A stretch of 64,000 nucleotides of DNA from positions 62,001-126,000 of the forward strand of contig NZ_NRCW01000003.1 of assembly GCF_003130075.1 (NCBI RefSeq), given 5' to 3'. Both the position numbers and the translations under genes were made by a program. The notes beneath the pieces are model-generated. The model was given only the letters and a program-made list of their open reading frames with translations. It was not told the origin of the DNA and did not search any database. The DNA is from Aggregatibacter segnis (GTDB lineage Bacteria; Pseudomonadota; Gammaproteobacteria; Enterobacterales; Pasteurellaceae). Position 1 is the first letter of the stretch. Each line of letters starts with the position of its first letter. Positions 56,271-64,000 of the stretch are shown here, piece by piece.

Positions 56271-57323
56271 TTATTGTGTGGGATGTGTTTGAAATAATTC
56301 ATTTATCCAATTAGCAGCTTCTTTCATAGGAAAATCGTGGGTGTAATTATTTGAATCACTTTCTATTTTGCTCATAATCGTTTTATAAGAAATATTTGCA
56401 TTACCTCTCGGTTGCCAGCGACAAAAATTAGCTATATTCCGTGCATAAAATGCTAAAAATTTTTTCTTTAGTGCAATTGCAAGATGAATTGTTCCGCTAT
56501 CAACACCAATAATTAAATCCGCAGAAGAAACTAGTTGTATATATTCTTGAATTGTCGTTTTAGGAGATAATTTTATCTGAATTCCATCGTGGCATAACGT
56601 CATTAATTCTTTAAAATAAGTAGTGCTTTCTTTCGTATTTGTGAGTACAAAAAGTGTATTTCCTAATATTGCTGGAGAAAGCGAGTTTAATAATTCAGCA
56701 AACTCATTTATTGGGATTTTTCTTGTGCTACCTTCTGGTGCTAATAATATTCTTCGTTTATCTCCCCAAAGTACTTCAAATTTAATACTGTCTTGATTTT
56801 TTAGTGTATATTCGGCAGATTTTGGATCTAAATAAGAAGAAATGACAGAATGATTTAGATAATCCGCAATATGTGTAGTATTACTTTGTGGGCAGGCAAA
56901 ATTATAGTTTTTGATAGTATTAAGATTATAATTTTTTTTATGTTTCTTATTGAAGACAATTATGTATTTGGGCGATAATAGTTTTTCCAAGGTAATGGAT
57001 CTAGTTGTATAAGTCGGCTGAAAGTCAAGGTATAGATCCCATTTACGCCGTTGAATAATATAATTTAAAGGCTTATCCTCAAGAAAAACATTGACCAAAT
57101 TGGAATGAGCAAAAATATCTCGATTTCTCTCAGTAACGATCACACCAATAATGAGTTCAGGATTGGCAAGTCTTAGCTGTTTCAAATGTGCCGTATGGGC
57201 AATAGCATCCCCAATAGCATCCCCAATTGGCTTTAATAAAACTGATTTAATGGCCATTAAATCTATTTTTTCTTCTTTTCGTTTTCCTGCTAATTTAGTA
57301 ATAAGTTTTTTTAGTATTGACAT
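56271..57323 (-). CDS. Glycosyltransferase family 9 (heptosyltransferase-like)
   Basis: A 350-residue GT-B glycosyltransferase: N-terminal KSVLLKPIGDAIGDAIAHTAHLKQ (the GT9 acceptor-binding start), LLAPEGSTRKIP, and VDSGTIHLAIALKKK, which is the GT9 nucleotide-sugar site. Probably adds a sugar to the lipooligosaccharide core at the inner membrane. AT-rich, without uptake cores. It follows another GT9 gene after 9 bases, an apparent two-gene LOS unit. Confidence 0.85.
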   Translation of the reverse strand: MSILKKLITKLAGKRKEEKIDLMAIKSVLLKPIGDAIGDAIAHTAHLKQLRLANPELIIGVIVTERNRDIFAHSNLVNVFLEDKPLNYIIQRRKWDLYLDFQPTYTTRSITLEKLLSPKYIIVFNKKHKKNYNLNTIKNYNFACPQSNTTHIADYLNHSVISSYLDPKSAEYTLKNQDSIKFEVLWGDKRRILLAPEGSTRKIPINEFAELLNSLSPAILGNTLFVLTNTKESTTYFKELMTLCHDGIQIKLSPKTTIQEYIQLVSSADLIIGVDSGTIHLAIALKKKFLAFYARNIANFCRWQPRGNANISYKTIMSKIESDSNNYTHDFPMKEAANWINELFQTHPTQ

Positions 57324-57332
57324 AAAATTAAT

Positions 57333-58361
57333 TTATTTTAACCATTCTATTTTAATTTCTTGTGGGCTTAGCTCGTTAATATTTTCTTTATAAAAAAGAA
57401 TATGTGTTTCATTTTTACAGTTAGGATTCCAATGCTTAAATGCAATAATATCTTCTTTATAAATAGCAATGATTGGTTTATTAAGCCCTGATGCTATATG
57501 TACTGTTGAAGTATCTGTTGATATTAATTGAATTGAATTGCGAATTAATTCAATAGTATGAAAAATATTTTTTGTATCATGAACAAAGATATTGTTATAT
57601 TCTTTAGATAAATTTTTTAATAAAGGTGTTACTTCTGGGTAACTTAATAGTACAAATTGCTTGCCTTTTGTGATTTCTGTCAGATACTTTAAGTAGTTTT
57701 TAATATTCTCACTATTTACTTTTTTAGCTTTATATGCCCCAAAGAAGTTTACAGAGATATAATCTCGAATATTATTTTTTTGTAAGAATCTTTGAATTTC
57801 AATTGCGCTATTTTTATCATAAGGAATATCGTAAGTAGTATCTATATCTGATATTCCTATTAATTCTAAGGATTTTTGATATACTCTAGAGAAATGCTCA
57901 TCATTTTCTAAACTATGAGTGAAAATATTATAATTTGATTTTTTATAACCAATATAAATTTTTGCATTGATTAATCTCAGTAGGAGTAGGTCTCGATTTT
58001 TTATTGATAGAGTTGGATCAATGACGACATCATATTTATCTTTTGAAATAATTAAGCCAAATTTAATATAGTCTAAAATATTTCGTTTTTTTACTAGATA
58101 AAGTTGATCAATATAAGGGTTATTTTTAAACAAATATGCATCTTTTATTGTGCATACTACACCAATTTTAATGTTGGGATTAAATTTTTTTATTTCTCTA
58201 AATATAAAAGAGCTTACAATATAATCCCCAATTTTTCCATCTTGACGTAAGAAAATGATCTTTCTCGGTGTTTTAATATATAAAGTGGCATGTTTTTCTT
58301 TGTCTAAAATAAACTTCCCTATATATAAACGAATGATTCTAAATATATTCTTAAGTTTCAT
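57333..58361 (-). CDS. Glycosyltransferase family 9
   Basis: A 342-residue GT9 enzyme: KIIFLRQDGKIGDYIVSSFIFREI at the N-terminus and STDTSTVHIASGLNKPIIAIY at the C-terminal donor site. Very AT-rich (Ile, Lys, Asn, Tyr dominate). Likely LOS biosynthesis; acceptor and donor unknown. It is first in the pair with the gene at 56271. Confidence 0.85.
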   Translation of the reverse strand: MKLKNIFRIIRLYIGKFILDKEKHATLYIKTPRKIIFLRQDGKIGDYIVSSFIFREIKKFNPNIKIGVVCTIKDAYLFKNNPYIDQLYLVKKRNILDYIKFGLIISKDKYDVVIDPTLSIKNRDLLLLRLINAKIYIGYKKSNYNIFTHSLENDEHFSRVYQKSLELIGISDIDTTYDIPYDKNSAIEIQRFLQKNNIRDYISVNFFGAYKAKKVNSENIKNYLKYLTEITKGKQFVLLSYPEVTPLLKNLSKEYNNIFVHDTKNIFHTIELIRNSIQLISTDTSTVHIASGLNKPIIAIYKEDIIAFKHWNPNCKNETHILFYKENINELSPQEIKIEWLK

Positions 58362-58954
58362 GTTGGGTCACTAAATATTCATGGTTGTTTAAAATAGAGT
58401 TAACTGAAAATATTACTTCTTTCAGCGTAGAATAAAAGTCTTGTACAAATAATATTAACTTTTTTTAGTATAAAATTTCAGTAAATATTTTCCTAGTAGA
58501 CATGAAAAACCTCCTTTCTTACTATCCAATAATAAATAATTACCTATGTTGAAGATATTACAGTATTTAAGTTATCACCAAAGTATATCTCATATTATAA
58601 TATATGAATTATTTTGCTTGGATTACTAATTATTTTATCAAATTATAGCTTATCATCTCTTATAATTAAAGATTTAGTTTTGCTATAAAAATTCCATCAA
58701 GTTGTTTATAGAATTTTTTCTTTTTATTAAGCAAACGGTTTTATTGCTCTTTTAAGTAAGACTCTTACGTAATTCTTCTAGATTTCTATTTTGGTTCTCT
58801 TTAGTAACTAAAAATAATACCTATATTAAAATCTACTATGCACTCAATTATATTTTCAACAAATTTTATGATGATGGAAAATATTTTTTAAATAAACATT
58901 ACTAGCTCTATTTCTTTTACCTAGTAATACATTTAGCTATTATTTATAGGTATA
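58362..58954. other. AT-rich 593-bp gap in the LOS locus, possible decayed gene
   Basis: No ORF of useful length lies here. Minus-strand frames give short peptide-like runs (for example TKENQNRNLEELRKSL near 58780-58810) broken by stops, which could be the remains of a glycosyltransferase gene. It may also hold the promoter of the GT9 pair. I see no repeat or structured RNA. Confidence 0.35.
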
Positions 58955-59800
58955 TCATTTAAGTATTTTATGGAATAATCTCATTAACTCTCTCGGAATA
59001 GACATGATGGCATGTCCTAATTTATAGTCTAATTTATTTATTTTATTTATTTTACAGCCGATTTCCTGTTGTTTTTTATCAATAAACTCTTTGTTTTCTT
59101 TAAATAGCTCATCAATAAAATTTGAAATAATGATTTGGTTGATTTTACTTTCTGGAATAAAATTAATTCCATAATCAAAGTCATTAATTAGTCCTTTATT
59201 ATTTTGTCCTAAAATTCCTATATGTTGGATATAACTTTCATATAAGCAATATAATTTAATTCCCTCTTTTTTTAGTAAGGAAGACCACTCCCAGTCAAAA
59301 TATTTAGTGTTGTCAGGTAAATTATTTATTATTTTTTCTACAATACTTCTAGATAATACTGTTCCTGCATTGCCAAGATGTAATTTTTCTCCGAATAATT
59401 CATTACTATTATTCTCGTTAATAAATGGATGCTTATTAGAATTATATAAAGATAAGACTCCATCAGTTTTTGGTAAATTCTCTAAAATAATTTCTAACCA
59501 ATTAGGTCTATATATTAAATCTGAATCTGCATTAACTAGAATTTCATCACCTGTTTTCAGAAAGTCTTTATATATTTCAATAGAGTTTCTATCTGCACCT
59601 AAGTTATACTCTCTTATTATAATGCTTTTGGCAAAAGGAAATTTAATAGCCAGATATTCTTCAGATATTTCAGTGCTATGATCATCATATATTCTTACAT
59701 TAATATTTTCTATATTAACAGACTCTTTTAGTGAGGCTAACATCTTGTCAATATAAGTTTGACGATTATATGTAGCAATTGCAAATGTAATTTTGGGCAT
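58955..59800 (-). CDS. Glycosyltransferase family 2
   Basis: A 281-residue GT-A enzyme: KITFAIATYNRQTYIDKML at the start, IYDDHSTE for nucleotide binding, and NADSDLIYRPNW with the DxD metal motif. C-terminal residues form a basic helix without a membrane span. Probably LOS or surface-glycan synthesis. AT-rich and separate from the GT9 pair. Confidence 0.87.
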   Translation of the reverse strand: MPKITFAIATYNRQTYIDKMLASLKESVNIENINVRIYDDHSTEISEEYLAIKFPFAKSIIIREYNLGADRNSIEIYKDFLKTGDEILVNADSDLIYRPNWLEIILENLPKTDGVLSLYNSNKHPFINENNSNELFGEKLHLGNAGTVLSRSIVEKIINNLPDNTKYFDWEWSSLLKKEGIKLYCLYESYIQHIGILGQNNKGLINDFDYGINFIPESKINQIIISNFIDELFKENKEFIDKKQQEIGCKINKINKLDYKLGHAIMSIPRELMRLFHKILK

Positions 59801-59830
59801 ATCTATTTTAGATTTTTATGAATAAAACTA

Positions 59831-59852
59831 ACCCCCGCAATTGCGAGGGCTA
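59831..59852 (-). terminator. rpmE terminator
   Basis: The palindrome CCCGCAATTGCGAGGG region forms a short hairpin; on the minus strand it is followed by UUAGUUUUAUU. Confidence 0.75.
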
Positions 59853-59861
59853 AGATTCAGA

Positions 59862-60074
59862 TTACTTCGTACCTGGAATTTTGAAACGGCTGTTAAAGCG
59901 TTCAACACGACCACCGGTATCAACAACACGTTGTTTACCTGTATAGAATGGGTGGCATTTACCGCACACATCAAGGTTGATGTCTTTGCCTAAGGTAGAA
60001 CGAGTTTTGATCACGTTACCGCAAGAACAAGTTGCAGTAATTTCTTTATATTCAGGATGAATACCTTGTTTCAT
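59862..60074 (-). CDS. rpmE: 50S ribosomal protein L31 (zinc form)
   Basis: A 70-residue protein starting [12 protein letters not shown] with CSCG...[11 protein letters not shown], the zinc-binding L31 type with Cys at 16, 18, 37 and 40. It releases zinc on starvation in other species. Start at 60074; the frame is open further upstream but has no match there. Divergent from priA. Confidence 0.97.
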   Translation of the reverse strand: MKQGIHPEYKEITATCSCGNVIKTRSTLGKDINLDVCGKCHPFYTGKQRVVDTGGRVERFNSRFKIPGTK

Positions 60075-60299
60075 AGAAAACCTCAAATTTGAAGCCATGC
60101 CGCTATCAAGCCAATCGCAAAAGCAATCCCTGACACCGCATGAGATTAATATTACGCCATTATAAATGGCACGCTTGTGTGTAAGGACGCGAATTTTACA
60201 GAAAAAGAAAATGACATTCAACCCATCTGCCACTAAATAGACAATAATCCCCCAAAATGCTATATTCCGAGCCCATTTTAGTTCACTGAATTTCCATTC

Positions 60300-62498
60300 A
60301 TGCCATTTGCCCGAATTGCACTTCCGGTGCCGCTATATCGCTATTTTGACTATGTCCTCCCTACATCGATGAAGGTAGTCGTTGGAGCGCGGGTGCTTGT
60401 GCCGTTTGGGGCGCAGAAACGGGTTGGCGTTGTAGTTGACGTTGTGGAACAGACCGACGTGCCTGAAGAACAGTTGAAGCCTGTGCTAGCCTGTCTGGAT
60501 GATACTTCACTGTTTTCACCTGAAAGTTGGCAGTTCTTAAATTGGGCGGCAAATTATTATCATGCGCCTTTGGGCGAAGTGTTGTCACAAGCCTTGCCGG
60601 TGAAGTTGCGCCAAGGGGAAAGTGCGGTGGAAAAACAAAAAGTTTTTTGGAAACCGACCGCACTTGGCGAGCAAGCGTTGGCGCAAGGCTTACTAAAACG
60701 CTCGAAAAAACAACTTGAAGCATTGCAGGCGGCAAATGATGGGATGGAAAAAGGCAACAACCCATTTGGTAGCGGCATTTGGTCGGCGTTGAAAGCCAAA
60801 GAATACATTACCGAAATCGCTCAAGAACCGGAAATTCAAACCTGGCAACAACAATTAGCCGGTAAACCAATCGTCAATAAAGCTGATCGATTAACGCTTA
60901 ACAAACAACAAGCGTTGGTGTTTAGCCAATTGAAATTTACTCAAGGGTTTGTCGCGTGGTTGTTGGACGGGGTGACAGGTTCAGGCAAAACAGAAATCTA
61001 TCTGCAATTTATTGAAGAGATTTTAAATCAAGGTAAACAAGTGTTGGTCTTGGTGCCGGAAATCGGGCTGACGCCACAAACGGTAAGCCGTTTCCAAGCC
61101 CGTTTTAATGTGGTGATTGATGTGTTGCATTCCAATTTGAATGACACGCAACGATTGCACGTGTGGCAACGTGCGCGTAGTGGGCAAAGTGCGGTCATTA
61201 TTGGCACGCGATCAGCGCTGTTTACGCAATTTGCCGATTTAGGCGCGATTATTATCGATGAAGAACATGACGCTTCTTTTAAGCAACAAGATGGTTGGCG
61301 TTATCATGCTCGGGATTTGGCGGTGGTGTATGCAAAACAACTGAATATTCCCGTTTTAATGGGGTCGGCAACGCCTTGTTTGGAAAGTCTGAATAATGTG
61401 CAGCAGGGAAAATATCAGCGTTTATGCCTATCAGAAAAAGCCAATCAGTCCACCGCACTTCAGCAACACATCATTGATTTAAAACATCAGTCAATGCGCA
61501 ACGGTTTATCGGAAATCCTGATAAAACGCATGCAGGCGCATTTAGAAAAAGGCAACCAGGTGTTGCTGTTTTTGAATCGACGCGGTTTTGCGCCGGTGTT
61601 GTTGTGCCATGAATGTGGTTGGATGGCGGAATGTCGTCATTGCGATAAACCTTACACATATCACCAACAACACAATGTGTTGCGTTGTCATCATTGCAGT
61701 GCACAAAAGCCGATTCCGCGCCAATGCGGCAATTGCGGTTCTACCCAATTAATCACCACGGGCTTAGGTACGGAACAGCTAGAAGATACCTTAAAAGCAA
61801 TTTTCCCAAATTACGGCATTGCTCGAATTGACCGTGACACGACGGCGCGCAAAGGCAAACTGGAAGGTTATTTAGCGGATATTCAACAGGGCAAAAGCCA
61901 AATTCTTATCGGCACCCAAATGTTGGCAAAAGGACATCATTTCCCGAATGTTACCTTAGTGGCGCTAGTCAATGTGGATAGTGCGTTGTTTTCATTGGAT
62001 TTTCGTGCGGAAGAACGGCTGGCTCAACTTTATATGCAGGTGGCAGGCCGTGCGGGGCGCGGTGCGCAACAAGGCGAAGTGCTTTTACAAACCCATTATC
62101 CGGAACATCCTTTGTTACAAAGTCTGTTGCAACAAGGTTACAACCAATTTGCCCTCAATGCCCTCGCCTTGCGTAAAGCGATGGGGCTACCACCTTTCAG
62201 TTCGCAAGCCTTGTTCAAAGCGCAAAGCCGCCATAGCGAAGACGCAGAGCATTTGTTGGCGCAGTTTGCGGAATATTTACAGCAGGTGAAACGAGATATT
62301 GTCCCAGAATTACAAATATTAGGTCCAATGCCCGCGCCATTCAGTAAAAAAGCAGGGCAATATCGTTGGCAGTTATTATTGCTGCATCCTTCTCGTGCAA
62401 CTTTGCATCAGGTCTTGACGGCATTTGGACGTGACCAAGGCGATCAAGCAACAAAAGTGCGGTGGATTTTAGATGTGGATCCGTTGGATTTAAGCTAG
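60300..62498 (+). CDS. priA: Primosomal protein N' (replication restart helicase)
   Basis: A 732-residue superfamily 2 helicase: N-terminal 3'-binding domain ([17 protein letters not shown]), Walker [14 protein letters not shown] box [13 protein letters not shown], the zinc-binding cysteine pairs ([31 protein letters not shown], near 436-485) and helicase motif GRAGRG. It reloads DnaB at stalled forks. Five uptake cores were seen. Confidence 0.96.
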   Translation: MPFARIALPVPLYRYFDYVLPTSMKVVVGARVLVPFGAQKRVGVVVDVVEQTDVPEEQLKPVLACLDDTSLFSPESWQFLNWAANYYHAPLGEVLSQALPVKLRQGESAVEKQKVFWKPTALGEQALAQGLLKRSKKQLEALQAANDGMEKGNNPFGSGIWSALKAKEYITEIAQEPEIQTWQQQLAGKPIVNKADRLTLNKQQALVFSQLKFTQGFVAWLLDGVTGSGKTEIYLQFIEEILNQGKQVLVLVPEIGLTPQTVSRFQARFNVVIDVLHSNLNDTQRLHVWQRARSGQSAVIIGTRSALFTQFADLGAIIIDEEHDASFKQQDGWRYHARDLAVVYAKQLNIPVLMGSATPCLESLNNVQQGKYQRLCLSEKANQSTALQQHIIDLKHQSMRNGLSEILIKRMQAHLEKGNQVLLFLNRRGFAPVLLCHECGWMAECRHCDKPYTYHQQHNVLRCHHCSAQKPIPRQCGNCGSTQLITTGLGTEQLEDTLKAIFPNYGIARIDRDTTARKGKLEGYLADIQQGKSQILIGTQMLAKGHHFPNVTLVALVNVDSALFSLDFRAEERLAQLYMQVAGRAGRGAQQGEVLLQTHYPEHPLLQSLLQQGYNQFALNALALRKAMGLPPFSSQALFKAQSRHSEDAEHLLAQFAEYLQQVKRDIVPELQILGPMPAPFSKKAGQYRWQLLLLHPSRATLHQVLTAFGRDQGDQATKVRWILDVDPLDLS

Positions 62499-62604
62499 TT
62501 TCGGCTTTTTTGTAGTCAATAAAGCAATTTTTCAGTAGAATTAGCGGAATTTTTTATTGTCATATCGTTAATTATTATTCTAGTTAGATTAAACAGGTTT
62601 TATC

Positions 62605-63432
62605 GTGGCTCAACGTGATTACGCTGCCCGTAGCGGCGCAAAGAAAAAGAAGAAACAGCGCAAAAGTAATAAGTCGGTGTTGTTCATGCTCGCCATCATG
62701 ATTGTGGCAGCATTTGCATTCGGGTTGTATTTGTTGAAGGAAAAAGCGCCGGAAAACATGATGCAACCACAAGAAACCGTCGAAAAAACACAACCGAAAA
62801 GTGTTTTACCGAATCGCCCGGAAGAAGTGTGGAGTTATATCAAGGCATTGGAAACACGCACGGTGCCGATTGATGATAATCCAAAATCCTTGGATAAAAA
62901 TATGCGTTTAACAGAAGAACAACGCAAGATTTTGGCTGCGATGGAAGAAGAGCAAAAACAAGCTGAATTGGCAAAAACGAAAGCGGCAGAAGCCCAACAA
63001 ACTGCACAAGCCGCTACGCAACAACCGGTTCAAGCGGCTACTACACAAGCAACGCAACAGCCTCAAGTACAATCGAAGCCGCAACCTCAAGTTGTAGAAG
63101 CGAAGAAAGCGACTGCAACAGCAACAAAAGAAGAGAAAAAAACTGAGCAAACAGTGAAGGCTGAATCTCAGAAAAAAACGGAAACTGCTCAACAAACAGC
63201 GACAAGCAGTAGTGGTGAGCGTAAATATGGCTTACAATGTGGTGCTTTTAAAAATAAAGCACAGGCAGAAGGTTTGCAGGCGCGTTTAAGCTTGCTTGGA
63301 TTGCCGGCGAGAGTGAAAGAAAGCGCGGATTGGAATCGTGTTGTGGTTGGGCCGGCAGGGGATCGCAACGCCGCAGTGAAGATGCAGGAAAAAGCTAAGA
63401 GCGTAATTAACTGTGTTGTGATTGCCATGTAA
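62605..63432 (+). CDS. ftsN: Cell division protein FtsN
   Basis: A 275-residue bitopic protein. It starts with GTG (as in E. coli): AQRDYAARSGAKKKKKQRK is the cytoplasmic basic tail that contacts FtsA, then one membrane helix (about 26-44), an EVWSYIKALE activator-like helix, a Gln/Ala/Lys-rich linker and a C-terminal SPOR domain (YGLQCGAFKNKAQAEGLQ) that binds denuded glycan at the septum. Confidence 0.92.
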   Translation: MAQRDYAARSGAKKKKKQRKSNKSVLFMLAIMIVAAFAFGLYLLKEKAPENMMQPQETVEKTQPKSVLPNRPEEVWSYIKALETRTVPIDDNPKSLDKNMRLTEEQRKILAAMEEEQKQAELAKTKAAEAQQTAQAATQQPVQAATTQATQQPQVQSKPQPQVVEAKKATATATKEEKKTEQTVKAESQKKTETAQQTATSSSGERKYGLQCGAFKNKAQAEGLQARLSLLGLPARVKESADWNRVVVGPAGDRNAAVKMQEKAKSVINCVVIAM

Positions 63433-63445
63433 TGAATGAAACAAC

Positions 63446-63480
63446 AAAAAAGTGCGGTGAAAAATCACCGCACTTTTTTA
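63446..63480 (+). terminator. ftsN terminator formed by paired uptake sequences
   Basis: AAAAAGTGCGGTGA / TCACCGCACTTTTT stem with an AAAA loop and T-run. Confidence 0.9.
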
Positions 63481-63513
63481 TTTTTAACTTGCCAAAAAAC
63501 AAAAAATCAATAA

Positions 63514-63531
63514 AATGAACGAACGTTCATT
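63514..63531. promoter_or_regulatory. Palindromic operator-like site before the TetR gene
   Basis: AATGAACG / CGTTCATT arms with a 2-base centre, a usual form of TetR/AcrR-family operators. It lies 95 bp upstream of the TetR start, so autoregulation is plausible. Confidence 0.6.
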
Positions 63532-63625
63532 CAGTGGTAATGTATTGACTGTATGCAACCTACCCCATGTGCGAGGTGAAAATATTTTTCACCGCACTTC
63601 TTAACGATTTACTCAATGTTTACGA

Positions 63626-64000
63626 ATGACTATGAATCAATCTGAAATGGATATGATTGAGCGGATTTTTTCTGCAACAGACAATTTGATGGCGGTGGAA
63701 GGCTTGCCGAATTTGTCCATGCATAAAATCGCAAAGGCTGCAAAAATTTCGCCGGGGACCATTTATATTTATTTTAAAAATAAAGAAGAATTGTTGGCCC
63801 AATTCGCTCGTCATATTTTCCTCTCGTTTCAACGTGCGATGGAAAAAGATCACGATGAAACGCAATCTTTTGCCGAGCAATACCGGAAAATGTGGTGGAA
63901 TATTTGGACGTTTTTGCAAAGCGATCCAACGCTCATGAGTAATATGCACCAATACGAATCCTTGCCGGGATTTACTGATATTTGTCGGGAATGGGAGCAA
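63626..64000 (+). CDS. TetR/AcrR family regulator, 3' partial
   Basis: The first 125 residues of a TetR regulator: LSMHKIAKAAKISPGTIYIYFKNKEELL is the helix-turn-helix (about 36-62), followed by the start of the ligand domain. The gene runs off the window. ATG at 63626 or 63632 are both possible. In H. influenzae a similar regulator precedes acrAB-type efflux genes; what follows here is outside the window. Confidence 0.88.
   Translation, partial: MTMNQSEMDMIERIFSATDNLMAVEGLPNLSMHKIAKAAKISPGTIYIYFKNKEELLAQFARHIFLSFQRAMEKDHDETQSFAEQYRKMWWNIWTFLQSDPTLMSNMHQYESLPGFTDICREWEQ

Noticed and set aside
63189-63468. Minus-strand ORFs opposite ftsN
   Set aside because: Antisense shadows of the FtsN linker and SPOR domain without ribosome sites.

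Overview
The window looks like a chromosomal segment of a naturally transformable Pasteurellaceae, most likely Aggregatibacter or a close Haemophilus relative (inference). The reasons are dozens of copies of the Haemophilus-type uptake signal core AAGTGCGGT on both strands, often as inverted pairs that form terminators; a comABCDE competence operon next to a PBP1A gene and aroK-aroB; and Pasteurellaceae-like versions of ilvGMDA, pgk-fba, crp, slmA and ftsN. No rRNA, tRNA or CRISPR array was seen.

Positions 1-16158 hold a secondary-metabolite locus built as two convergent operons. The plus-strand operon (its start is outside the window) carries an acyltransferase, thioesterase, LolA-like carrier, MMPL exporter, lipoprotein, ketosynthase, dehydratase, ketoreductase and second ketosynthase, which is the typical aryl polyene order. 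The minus-strand operon carries DarA-like and DarB-like dialkylresorcinol enzymes, a small HTH-like protein, a BtrH-like acyltransferase, an AT-rich P-loop protein, an ABC-2 exporter, an acyl carrier protein and two more ketosynthase-type proteins. Together they suggest a hybrid aryl polyene-dialkylresorcinol (flexirubin-like) lipid pigment made and exported to the envelope.

Positions 16300-34280 are mostly housekeeping: ilvGMDA, yigL-crcB, pldB, pgk-fba, rna, yfhL, yfiF, pssA and the divergent uvrA/ssb pair with a LexA box. Two inverted-repeat elements (13504-13677 and 19935-20105) sit between genes.

Positions 34280-38975 are an accessory island between ssb and dam. It contains a DUF262/DUF1524 (GmrSD-like) nuclease-type gene, a neisserial DNA-uptake-sequence terminator, fragments of SDR, IS1016-type transposase, nitroreductase and LysR genes, an 11-bp tandem repeat and an intact mdaB-like gene. 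The island is bounded by 85-bp direct repeats that each contain the 3' end of dam, so a relic dam tail lies on the ssb side.

Positions 39000-64000 hold dam, aroB, aroK, the com operon, the PBP1A gene, rlmJ, gor, crp, yheU, slmA-dut-coaBC, radC, rpmB-rpmG, mutM, an AT-rich glycosyltransferase block (56271-59800) without uptake sequences, rpmE, priA, ftsN and the start of a TetR-family regulator with a palindromic operator-like site.
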